Below are positions 34,995 to 45,419 of a stretch of DNA of 64,000 nucleotides, piece after piece (position 1 is the stretch's first letter; every line of letters starts with the position of its first letter). Made by a program: the position numbers and the translations under genes. The notes under the pieces were generated by a model. The model made no database searches, was not told where the DNA came from, and saw only the letters and a list, made by a program, of their open reading frames with translations. The DNA is from Costus lasius (Eukaryota; Streptophyta; Magnoliopsida; Zingiberales; Costaceae), in NCBI GenBank assembly GCA_027563935.2, contig CM050453.2, positions 86,154,665 through 86,218,664 on the forward strand, read 5' to 3'.

Positions 34995-36715
34995 AGATGG
35001 AACTTGAGCCACCTGCACTAGTTGCTAGGCAACCTGAGGCTTAGACACAGGCCCCATGAAGGTCTGGGAGAATTCGTCGTGCACCTGAAAGGTACGGGTC
35101 GCTGCCAACTCAACACGATGGGATCTTCATCATTGAGGATGAACCCAGAACCTATGATGAGGCGGTCAGTGGACTGGACTCCGAGAGATGGCTTGAGGCC
35201 ATGAGATCCGAGATGGATTCCATGTCGGCTAACCAAGTCTAGGATTTGGTTGAGCTACCTGATGGGGTAAAACCCATAGGGTGTAAATAGGTCTTTAAGA
35301 GGAGACAGACATGGATGGCAACATAGTTACCTATAAAGGTGAACTAGTGGCTAAAGGATTCAAACAAGTCCACAGGGTGGACTATGATGAAACCTTCTCG
35401 CTAGTTGCCATGATCAAATTCATTCGGATTCTGCTTACTATAGCTGCACATCATGATTATGAGATATGACAGATGGACATGGAGACAGCGTTCCTTAATG
35501 GGAAGCTGACTAAGGATGCGTATATGACACAACCTGATGGCTTCATCCATCCTACAGATGCTAGTAAGGTCTGTAGGCTAAAGAAATCCATTTATGGATT
35601 AAAGCAAGTATCTCGAAGTTGGAATCTTCAGTTTGATGAAGCTATGAGAGATTATGGCTTTATCAAAAGTGAAGATGACGCCTGTGTATACAGAAAATTT
35701 AGTGGGAGCTTGGTGACTTTTCTGGTCATGTATGTCGATGACATACTACTCATCGGAAACGACATCCCTAGTCTTCAAGCTGTGAAGACATGGTTAGGGA
35801 AGTGTTTCGAGATGAAGGACTTAGGGGAGGCCGCCTACATTCTAGGCGTGAGGATCTACCGGGATAGATCCAAGAGGCTCTTGGCCCTTAGTCAGAGTAC
35901 CCACATTGATAAGGTCCTGGAGAGGTTCAACTTGGAGCAATCCAAGAAAGGATACCTTCCAGTGAGACATGGCCTTACTCTCTCAAAGAGCCAGTGTCCT
36001 ACAACACAGGCTGAGAGGGATAACATGAGTCGAATTCCCTATGCTTCGGCAGTGGGATCAATCATGTATGCAATGCTGTGTACTAGACCAGATGTGGTTT
36101 ATGATGTAAGCATAACCAGCCGATACCAATCCAATCCAAGTCTGCAGCACTGGGTGGCTGTAAAGAATATCCTTGAGTATCCTGAAAAGGACTAAGGATT
36201 TATTCTATATGGTCTACGGGGAACGGAAGAGCTCAGTGTGAAGGGCTTCACTGATGAGTCGTTCCAATCTGATCCTAACGACTTCAGATCGCAGACCGGC
36301 TATTTGTTTAAGATGGTTGGAGGTGCTGTATGCTGGAAGAGCTTCAAGCAATCCACCATAGCTAATTCTACAACCGAAGCTGAGTATGTGGTTGCTTCTG
36401 AGGCAGCCAATGAAGCCGTTTGGATCAGGAAGTTCTTTTCTGAACTTCAGGTGGTTCCAAGTGCAATGGATCCCATTGAGCTCTACTATGACAACAATGG
36501 GAACTGCACATGCTAAGGAACCACAGTCTCATCAAAGGTCCAAACACATACTCAGGAGATTTCGCCTGATCAGAGAGATCATTGATCGAGGTGATGTCAA
36601 GATTAGCAGAGTTGACACAGAGAGCAATCTAGCAGACCCACTGACCAAGGCTTTGGCGCAGCAGAAGCATGATGGTCGTACTAGAGATATGGGGTTGAGG
36701 TTGCTCAACCTCTAG
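34995..36715 (+). pseudogene. C1 reverse transcriptase-RNase H remains
   Basis: Copia RT-RNase H in several frames. In-frame stops occur at about 35241, 35289 and 35467 (a Trp codon changed to TGA), and at 36193. The RT core MDMETAFLNGKL and YVDDILLIGND is readable at 35473-36195. The RNase H part with FTDESFQSD, TTEAEYV and HILRRFRLIREI spans 36238-36715 with one more frameshift near 36500. The domains are recognisable but not translatable as one protein. Confidence 0.82.
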
Positions 36716-36724
36716 GTCTTAGTG

Positions 36725-36736
36725 CAAGTGGGAGAT
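36725..36736 (+). promoter_or_regulatory. Polypurine tract of C1
   Basis: CAAGTGGGAGAT directly before the 3' LTR. The same tract precedes the C2 LTRs. Confidence 0.75.
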
Positions 36737-37383
36737 TGTTGGTGTATATGCCCTAGGACCTAGTTTTGATCCATCTTTGTACTACTTGACTCTGATATTC
36801 ATATATATATCTTTCTAGCATTGTCGTTATCATTGTTTGTCTACACCTGCGATTGTGTACTTATATGATAATGTCCCTGGAGACAGATTGGATCTGTGCT
36901 CAAATGATTGTCCTCAGTCGATGTACCTGAGTGGATATGGGACAACTCTGGTACTTGTGAGACTAGTATATGGGCTGGTTAGGCACGAGGTGCTAACGCA
37001 GACATATGGGTATATCAGTGGTGGATATACTGGACCGACCCGCTGTGAGGCTATGACTTGGTGTCATGAGTTATCCTCACAAGTGACAGGAGATGCATTG
37101 ATCCCTTGACTTGAGGTCATTGACCATTCTATATGGTTAGGGACTTGCTTTGATACAACCTAACACCTCACCGTAGTTGGGAGGTAATAACGGTTGTCAT
37201 TGAGCATGTCACGACCCATATGAGAAGGTCAATGGACAGACACAGGATTTGCCCCTTCCTAAGGGAAGTATGATATCCATGGAGCTCCTCTATGGTTCTA
37301 TGACTGAAAGTGTATGGCCATACCCAAGTGAGAACCTGATTTAGTCATAGCCATGTGATTGGGTGAAAACAAGTGGTGACACA
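36737..37383 (+). repeat. 3' LTR of C1, left part
   Basis: Matches 29455-30101 of the 5' LTR with a few percent difference. It is interrupted after GTGGTGACACA. ACACA (37379-37383) is the duplication shared with 49079-49083. Confidence 0.92.
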
Positions 37384-38231
37384 TGAAAGTCCCCTTAACA
37401 AAGGGGGCGAAACCCTAGATAGGCGCATATGGAGGTTTTCATGCAACGGAAGGGGTTTCTAGGATCTTTTTCCATATTATATGATCAACTTATAAGTGAT
37501 TGCAAATAAGAATCAAGGAATCGATTCTCACCAAAGCCATTGCTTGGATGGCGTCTAGGAAGAAGAGACTCAAGCGCTTCTCCTCCAAATGGTGCGCACA
37601 CAAATGATGTCGCCTACTCCCTTAGTGCTCCTTGTGCTAGCAAGGTTCTAAGGAGTTCTTGTCGAGTGAAAGGGATGAGAAGATTTTTCCTTCTTGGCTG
37701 AATCCTCACGAAGCTTCAAGGTGTCACCACACACGAAAACGTCAAGAGGAATCTCGGGAAAGGCGAGAATAGAACTCACTTCTATTCGAACGTGAAGCGT
37801 GTCTCATGTGGAGATCATGGTTTCCAAAAATAGAAACCCACATACGCTTAAACGTTCACGCCAAGTGAACTAGTCATTACACCCTCTCCCCTTGAACCAT
37901 GTGCTCACTTGATGAGCTGGTTCATTTTGATTTGGTTCAAAAACCAATCAAGCCAAGCCTTTAGTCCAGATCAAATTAAACCCTAAGGTTCCAGATCTAA
38001 CCGTTCATCTCTTGATGCACCCTGATCTCACCGATCTAGCATCCATTCTCTCGATCGAAGCTTACCGATCTCAAGTCCTAATCAATCAAACATGATCAGA
38101 CCAGATCTCACTCACAATCAGAGATTAAATCCCTTTAAACTGAACCCTGACAATTCAGTCCACACGATCTGACTTAAGTAAGCCATATCATCAAATTGTG
38201 CGACCCTGAGGGTTTCCTTTAAATGTCGGTA
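37384..38231 (-). mobile_element. Old solo C2-family LTR, minus orientation, left piece
   Basis: Begins TGAAAG and aligns, reverse-complemented, with the last 847 bases of the C2 LTR, at a much more diverged level than the two C2 LTRs are to each other. It stops at CGGTA (38227-38231), where C2 internal sequence begins. Together with 48803-49078 it is an older LTR flanked by ACACA, into which the young array later went. About 560 bases of its middle are missing. Confidence 0.8.
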
Positions 38232-38237
38232 GAATAG

Positions 38238-39916
38238 GTTATTGAACAACCTGAGGCTCAGATATCACGGGAACCGCGAAGATCGGGAAGGATCCGTCGA
38301 CAGCCTGAGCGCTATGACGGAGTCTACATCATTGATAATGATGAACCCCTCACTTATGCGGATGCGGTCAGTGGACCGGAGTCAGCGAGATGGCTTGAAG
38401 CTATGCGCGCCGAGATGGACTCCATGTCAGATAACCAAGTTTGGGATTTGGTTGATCCGCCTCCGGGAGTAATCCCTATAGGCTGTAAATGGATCTTCAA
38501 GAAGAAGATTGACATGGATGGTAACGTAGTTACTTATAAAGGCAGGCTTGTTGCGAAAGGTTTCAAACAAATCTACGGGATAGATTATGATGAAACTTTC
38601 TCACCTGTAGCCATGTTTAAGTCTATTCGGATTCTTTTCGCGATAGCTGCATATTATGATTATGAGATCTGGCAAATGGATGTGAAAACAGCTTTCCTTA
38701 ATGGAAATCTGGATGAGGATGTGTACATGACACAACCTGAGGGTTTCACTGATCCATCAGATCGTCATAAGATATGCAAGTTAAAGAAGTCTATTTATGG
38801 ACTTAAGCAAGCATCAAGAAGCTGGAACATTGTTTTGATGAATCAGTCACTGAATTTGGTTTCATCAAGAACGAGGATGACCCGTGTGTATATAAGAGGT
38901 TTAGTGGGAGCGTGATTACTTTCCTAGTCCTCTACGTCGATGATATCTTGATCATTGGAAATGACATTCCTGAAATGCATGCAGTTAAGGCATGGTTAAG
39001 GAAATGTTTCCAGATGAAAGATTTAGGAGAAGCAGCCTATATATTAGGTGTGAAGATCTACAGGGATAGATCTAAGAGGCTTCTCGGGCTGTGCCAGAGT
39101 ACTTACATCGATAAAGTCCTGGAGAGATTTCATTTAGAGAATTCTAAACGAGGATATCTTCCAGTCAGACATGGTCTGAATCTTTCGAAGAGTCAGTGTC
39201 CACAAACACAGACTGAGAAAGATGAAATGGACAATACGCCTTATGCTTCGGCTATTGGTTCCATTATGTATGCGATGTTGTGTACTCGCCCAGACGTCGC
39301 TTACGGGTTAAGCGTGACCAGTCGGTTCCAAAGTAATCCAGGTCAGGCACACTGGATTGCAGTCAAGAATATCTTAAAATATCTTCGGAGGACCAAAGAT
39401 ATGTTCTTGATATATGGTGGTCAGGAAGAACTCAGTATTGAAGGATATACTGATGCTTCGTTCCAGTCTGACCAGGATGATTTCCGATCGCAATCAGGCT
39501 ATGTTTTTAGCTTGAATGGAGGAGCAGTGGTGTGGAAGAGTTTCAAACAGTCAACTGTTGCTGATTCCACAACAGAAGCCGAGTATGTTGCAGCCTCAGA
39601 AGCATCCAAGGAGGCAGTGTGGATTCGTAAGTTCGTGAGAGAACTTGGTGTTGTTCCTTCGAGTGCAGATCCTTTGGTTATCTTCTATGATAACACTGGA
39701 GCAATCGCACAAGCAAAGGAACCACGGTCGCACCAGAAGTCCAAGCACATACAGAGACGGTTTCACTTGATCAGGGAGATCATAGATCGTGGCGAGATCA
39801 AAATCTGCAAGGTTCATACAGATGACAATCTGGCAGACCCGCTTACCAAGCCTCTGGCGCAGCAGAAGCATGAGAAGCACTGTAATAACATGGGTTTGAG
39901 ATTTCTCAACCATTAG
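38238..39916 (+). pseudogene. C2 left copy RT-RNase H, frameshifted
   Basis: RT and RNase H of a Copia polyprotein, nearly identical to 45420-47099. It opens just after the in-frame TAG (38235-38237), which the other copy shares. The frame is open through MDVKTAFLNGNL until about 38831, where one base is missing relative to the other copy (GGAACATTGTTTTG versus GGAACATTCGTTTTG). It continues in another frame at 38912-39916 with YVDDILIIGND, YTDASFQSD, TTEAEYVAASEA and the C-terminal LADPLTKPLAQQKHEKH. It has the intact Gln codon (CAA 38568) where the right copy has a stop. No gag, protease or integrase is attached to this copy. Confidence 0.85.
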
Positions 39917-39936
39917 ATTAAGTGCAAGTGGGAGAT

Positions 39937-41619
39937 TGTTGGGGTATGCCCTTAAGGCTAATGTTTGAGGCCTTGGGTTTGTATCAGTATCATGTAATAA
40001 ACTGTTATGTTTATAAAGGCATGGTTATTATTCAGTTAGCTACATTGTCTGCTGCAATATATGTTCTTCTGAATAATGTCTCAAAGCTGTTCAGCTAGGC
40101 TGACAGGCAATAAAGTCCTTAGTCGATATATCTTGGTGAACATGAGACAGCCTTGATATGGTTAAGACTAATATGTGTTCTAATCTTATAGGATGCTTCG
40201 AGCATGAAATAAGATGTAGACTCATGGGTACATTGGATGTACTGGACAGACCCTACTAGGATATTCAATTGTTTGTCACAATGTGAATAATCCTTGAATG
40301 TAACAAGTGGCACATTTCCTCTGACTTGAGATCACTTGTGTTTTCTAAATGATGATTGTCATTGTTTTGAGGTAGTTCAATATCATTTGAAACATAATGG
40401 TTGTAGACTATCTTGGATGATGAGCTTGAGTCAGGTTAGGGCACTTGTGATAGACATAGGATTGCCGTCTCCTTGTTTAAGGAGTGTGATGTTCTAAAGG
40501 GGCCCCCTGGATGAGATGATTGAGAAAGTGTATGGCCATACCCAGGTGACTATGTTCATCTGATCTAATCATGCTCATCATATTGGAGTTACAAGCTTGA
40601 CACGCTTGTCCAATAAGAACATCCAGTGGCAAAGGAAATATGTATGCTTTGTGAGTTGATTCACACTTGTGTTGTTTTTGGGTGTAGTCTTGGAAGACTC
40701 TTTCCTTTATATTGGGAGACAGTGATGTGTTGCTAGATACCCCTCACTGATCGTGATGACGTGAGTTATCGTTACCGACATTTAAAGGAAACCCTCAGGG
40801 TCGCACAATTTGATGATATGGCTTACTTAAGTCAGATCGTGTGGACTGAATTGTTTGAGTTCAGTTTAAAGGGATTTAATCTCTGATTGTGAGTGAGATC
40901 TGGTCTGATCATGTTTGATTGATTAGGGCTTCAGATCGGTAAGCTTCGATCGAGAGATTGGATGCTAGATTGGTCAGATCAGGAGCATCAAGAGATTGAC
41001 GGTCAGATCAAGAACCTAAGTGTTTATTATGGTCTGGACTGAATGCTTGGCTTATTTGGTTATTGAACCGAACCAAAGTGAACCGGCTCATGAATGAGCG
41101 CATGGTTCAAGGGTGAAGAGAAGTTTGCGCTTGGGGTAAACCCATGGTCGCATGAGTGCATGAACGTTGGAGTGTTTCTATTTTTAGAAACCATGACTCC
41201 TAAACGTGACATCGCCTCACGTTACTCCTCTCTCACGCCTATTGTCGCTCCTTCCTCTCGTCGCTTGCTCATTCAAGAGTGCATGTGGTGTTGACGAAAG
41301 GAGGAGGAAGTTTTTCGCCAAGCCAAGAAGATCTCATCCCTTCCATACGAGAAGGATACTTGGACGATCCTTGCTAGCACAAGGGACGACAAGAAGAAGC
41401 TATACCTCATCTTGTGTGCGACAATTTGGAGGAGACCTCTCTTGTTCTCTAGCTTCCAAGACGCCATCTAGAAATGGCTATGGTATGGTTCTATCACTAC
41501 TATACAATCGGTTTTGTTAATCATAATACCATGCAAGATCTAGAAACCCCCTTTCCGTTGCTTTCATTCTTCATATGCGCCTATGATTTAGGGTTTCGCC
41601 CCCTTGTGGGAACCTTTCA
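39937..41619 (+). repeat. C2 LTR, first copy
   Basis: 1683 bases, TGTTGGGGTATGCCC...GAACCTTTCA, preceded by the polypurine tract and followed by a primer site. It serves as 3' LTR of the left copy and 5' LTR of the right copy. Small differences to 47120-48802 include CGCTTGGGG/TGCTTGGGG near 41130 and TTCAAGAG/TTCGAGAG near 41273. Confidence 0.93.
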
Positions 41620-41621
41620 AA

Positions 41622-41633
41622 TGGTATCAGAGG
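41622..41633 (+). promoter_or_regulatory. Primer-binding site of C2
   Basis: TGGTATCAGAGG two bases after the LTR end, complementary to initiator Met tRNA. Confidence 0.93.
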
Positions 41634-43217
41634 CATGGTTAACGCATGTTTTATGATTGCTTAAGCTCTTTTGTGATCCTTGTTTGTGAATAACGCTTAG
41701 ATCTTGATTACATGCGCAAATACATGTTAAGTTGTCATAATCGAAACTTGTATGTTTGTCTTGGCGCATGTATGTTGGCGCATTTTAATTGTTGTTATTT
41801 TATCAAAACTATTATAACATGCGCGACTCACTAGATCTAAGGCCTTGCATTAAACCCTTAGACGGGTTATTAGGGTTGAAGTCACCCCCTAGGTTAGATC
41901 CACAAGTCTAATCAGACCATCTGACAGCCTTGATGGGTTGACCAGGTAGCACCTGTGCGCAAGCACGTGGTGGCTACAGGTCGGCTGCAGACAGGCGTGT
42001 AGCGATGTCTGATTGAGACAACCTATGAACGCACATGAGTTAGGCCCGGGCTCACACCCGCTTGCCAGACCTCATTGTGGTTGTTCAGCCCTGGCGCATG
42101 CATGGTTGACCTTATGGTCGACTCAAGTCAGTTAGGACTTGGTGCATGTAAGGGCAGTGGATCTGACTAGGTTGGATGAGTGGATCCCTAGTAATGGACC
42201 GTTGTAAGGTTGTAGGGCATATAAGCAAAATAAAATTGATGCCCATGGGGTTTTTCAAAAATTTTATTTTAATGACTGGATCACATGATGATTGATGCCA
42301 TGTGTTTGTCTATTTATTCTTATGTGGGCTGCCCATGTTAATTCTGTGCTGTGCTGGGGCCTGCGTGCCTGTATTAATTTTGTAAATTAATTTTAGATTG
42401 TGATCTGCGAATCACATTGCTTTTAATTTATAAAATGTAATTGACCTGCGTGTCAATCTTGTCTAGATAGTTAAATTTGTAATTTAATTAGACAAGAGCA
42501 CAGAGCACACTTGGCAGAGGCGCATGCAGCAGTGGCTTGACCAGGTGGGAGGTCCAGGGTTCGAGTCTGGGACCAGGCGCATTTTCCCTGGTGGGCGCAC
42601 CTCAGCTGCAAATGGCGCTTGGGCCCTGGTTTGGGCCAGATGAGCAGCAAAAGCCCCATGAAGCAAAAGCAAGTGAAGACTTAAGTTAGGTTAAGGTCTT
42701 ACTTAGGCTATGGGCTTTTACCACATAAGATTACACCTGCGTGTTACAGAGTAGGGATTTATCCCTTCTCGTTGCTCAGCATAGCACGTGGTGGTCCAGG
42801 GAGTAGGTCGGGTCAGCTTGACCATGTAGGCTACATATGTGGCGCATATGGTAGCACATGGGGGCAGCCATCTGTGGGGTCAGAGATTGTGTTGTACCAA
42901 CTCAGTTGGCACAGTCTGCTGGACTGCCCAGATGAAGGGGAATCGCACGGGTTGGCGATTGGCTGGGACAGCCTACCAGAGATTAGTGCTGTACTCTCTG
43001 TGCATCTTATCTCGCCTGAGCGGGACGCGGAGACCAAGTATGAAATCTGGATCCCATCTCACTAAAAGAGTGTTTACTCTTTCGGACTGTTTAATGGATT
43101 TTTCAGTCAGATAAAATAGTGAGAAAAAGAATCTTTCTTAAGTCCTGATTGATTCTTAACATTGATACTGACCTTGCTGTTCTTGCATTGTTGTAGATAC
43201 CTGCAGCAACGAACACC
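41634..43217 (+). other. Long untranslated leader of C2
   Basis: 1.6 kb without credible coding sequence. It contains a tRNA-like Pol III box pair at 42512-42568. Just before gag it reads TTCTTGCATTGTTGTAG followed by a short stretch to the ATG at 43218, which resembles a 3' splice site and is paralleled in C1. Confidence 0.65.
42505..42600 (+). repeat. tRNA-related (SINE-like) segment in the C2 leader
   Basis: A-box-like TGGCAGAGGCG (42512-42522) and B box GGTTCGAGTCT (42558-42568). The B box lies in the loop of a possible hairpin GGTCCAG...CTGGGACC, much like a T arm. No poly-A tail or flanking duplication is evident, so it may be an old SINE head or a tRNA fragment. Confidence 0.45.
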
Positions 43218-45419
43218 ATGAACTTCAATGTGCGATCCCTACTGGAAAGGGAGAAGTTTGCTGGGCCGAACTTCTCTGACTGGTTTGGACACCTTAAGAT
43301 TGTTCTTAAGGCAGAGAGGAAACTGTATGTCCTCGAGACGGCTATACCGCCTCAGCCCGCTCCGAACGCCGCAAGGGCGGTTCGGGAAGCCTATGAAAAG
43401 CACGTCAATGATAGCATTGATGTCGCTTGCCTGATGTTAGCGTCTATGACGCCACTGCTGCAGCGTCAGCATGAGGATATGTCGGCTATAGAGATTATAG
43501 CGAACCTCAAGATGCTGTATGCTGCACAGGCGAGGACAGAACGCTATAATTTGACAAAGCTGTTCTTTCAGAGCAAACTGGCTGAAGGGAGCCCAGTGGG
43601 AGCTCACGTGCTCAAGATGATTGGGCACAAGGAGGCTCTAGAGAAACTGGGGCATACCATCAATCAGGAGCTTGCTGTAGATATTATTCTGCAGTCTCTC
43701 CCGCCCTCTTTTGATGCGTTCATTATTAATTTTAATATGAACAAAATCGATTGTACTCCGGCAGAGCTGCTGAATATGCTCCTCACTACTGAGGAGACTC
43801 TGAAGGGAAAGCCTTCGACCTCTGTCTTAATGGTTCCTTCCAGGAACAAGAAGAAGGGGAAGAAGGGCAAAGCCCCTGTCAAGAGCTACAGCAAGGCTCT
43901 GAAGCAGAAGGTGAAGCGGTCCAAGGAATACAGGTGTTTCCACTGTGGCCAGCTGGGTCACTGGAAAAAGGACTGTAAAGCGCTCCAAGGAGATAAGAGG
44001 GGAAGCTTCGCTTCTGGCTTAGGTATTTATGTGACTGAGGTCATGTTTTCTTCTTCTATATCATGGGTGTTGGACACTGCATGTGGAGTTCACATTTGTT
44101 CAAATGTGCAGGAACTCAAGAGAAGAAGACAGGTGGGACAGCATGAGGTGGACCTACGCGTTGGAAACGGGGCACGGGTTGCTGCTGTTGCTGTAGGAGA
44201 CTATTTCATTTCTTTACCATCTGGAATTGTATTGGAACTAGACAATTGTTATTTTGTTCCCAGTATTACTAAAAATATTATCTCCATTCCTGCTCTTGTT
44301 AGGAAGGGATTTTCCTTTGAATGCAACATTTCAAAGTATGTTTTATCTTTTGATAATATTGTTTATGCAACTGGTTCAATTAACAATGGGTTATACATGT
44401 TGGACATGGAATGTTCTATACAAAATATTGATAATAAGAAAGCCAAGTATGCTGATGACAGCACCTTGCTATGGCATAGTCGTTTAGGCCATATTAACGA
44501 GAAACGCATTAAGCGGTTGCATGATCATGGACTGCTGGGATCATTCTCCTATAAGGAGATTGATACATGCAAAGCTTGTTTGATGGGTAAAATGACGAAG
44601 TCACCTTTTCCTCACAAAGGTCAAAGGGCTTCAGGTTTACTTGACCTTATACACAGTGATGTGTGTGGGCCATTTAGTAAACATGCCAGAGGTGGCTATC
44701 AGTACTTCATTACCTTTACTGATGATTTCAGTAGATATGGGTATGTCTATTTAATGAGACATAAAAGTGAATCTTTTGACAAGTTCAAAGAGTTCAAGAA
44801 TGAAGTACAAAATCAGCTAGGCCGAAATATCAAGGCACTTCGCTCAGATCGAGGTGGAGAATACCTAAGTCATGCGTTTACTGACTATTTAAAGGAGTGT
44901 GGGATTATCTCACAGCTCACTCCGCCAGGAACACCACAATGGAATGGTGTGTCCGAGAGGAGAAATAGAACGTTACTTGATATGGTTCGTTCTATGATGA
45001 GTCAGGCTACTCTATCTTACTCCTTTTGGGGTTTTGCACTGGAAACAGCTGCAAAAGTACTAAACCGAGTGCCATCCAAGGCCGTTTCAAAAACGCCATA
45101 TGAATTATGGTATGGGAAACAGCCAAGCTTGACGTTTATAAGGATCTGGGGCTGCGAGGCTTATGTCAAAAAGCTCGCCTCTGGGAAACTAGAGAGCAGA
45201 TCTGACAAATGCATCTTTGTCGGTTACCCTAAGGAAACTAAGGGTTATTATTTCTACGATCCCAAAGAGAACAAGGTTTTTGTTGCTCGGACGGCCATAT
45301 TTCTTGAGAAGGAGTTTCTTCTGCAAGAGGCCAGTGGGAGAGAAATAAAGCTGGATGAGAATCCAGAGGAAGGACAAAGTGATCAAGCAGAGTTGGATGA
45401 GCCTGAGCCGGTAGAATAG
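43218..45419 (+). CDS. C2 Gag-protease-integrase polyprotein
   Basis: An open frame of 733 residues. Gag N-part 1-200 (SLLEREKFAGPNFSDW, VLKAERKLYVLE, typical of Angela-type Copia), basic stretch 207-236, CCHC zinc knuckle CFHCGQLGHWKKDC (240-253), protease with WVLDTACG (283-290; Asp286, and Ala where Gly is usual), HHCC zinc site (His420, His425, Cys451, Cys454), integrase core with Asp481, Asp544 and Glu580. It ends with TAG at 45417, but the same frame continues into RT-RNase H, so the natural product would be one polyprotein of about 1,290 residues. The start is the first ATG after the putative splice-like TTGTAG and matches the C1 start. The proteins form particles and insert the cDNA. 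Without RT in frame this copy is not autonomous unless the stop is read through. Confidence 0.9.
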   Translation: MNFNVRSLLEREKFAGPNFSDWFGHLKIVLKAERKLYVLETAIPPQPAPNAARAVREAYEKHVNDSIDVACLMLASMTPLLQRQHEDMSAIEIIANLKMLYAAQARTERYNLTKLFFQSKLAEGSPVGAHVLKMIGHKEALEKLGHTINQELAVDIILQSLPPSFDAFIINFNMNKIDCTPAELLNMLLTTEETLKGKPSTSVLMVPSRNKKKGKKGKAPVKSYSKALKQKVKRSKEYRCFHCGQLGHWKKDCKALQGDKRGSFASGLGIYVTEVMFSSSISWVLDTACGVHICSNVQELKRRRQVGQHEVDLRVGNGARVAAVAVGDYFISLPSGIVLELDNCYFVPSITKNIISIPALVRKGFSFECNISKYVLSFDNIVYATGSINNGLYMLDMECSIQNIDNKKAKYADDSTLLWHSRLGHINEKRIKRLHDHGLLGSFSYKEIDTCKACLMGKMTKSPFPHKGQRASGLLDLIHSDVCGPFSKHARGGYQYFITFTDDFSRYGYVYLMRHKSESFDKFKEFKNEVQNQLGRNIKALRSDRGGEYLSHAFTDYLKECGIISQLTPPGTPQWNGVSERRNRTLLDMVRSMMSQATLSYSFWGFALETAAKVLNRVPSKAVSKTPYELWYGKQPSLTFIRIWGCEAYVKKLASGKLESRSDKCIFVGYPKETKGYYFYDPKENKVFVARTAIFLEKEFLLQEASGREIKLDENPEEGQSDQAELDEPEPVE

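Noticed and set aside
42471..43114. Frames of 62-97 codons in the C2 leader
   Set aside because: Overlapping frames on both strands in an untranslated leader, no homology to Gag or other element proteins.
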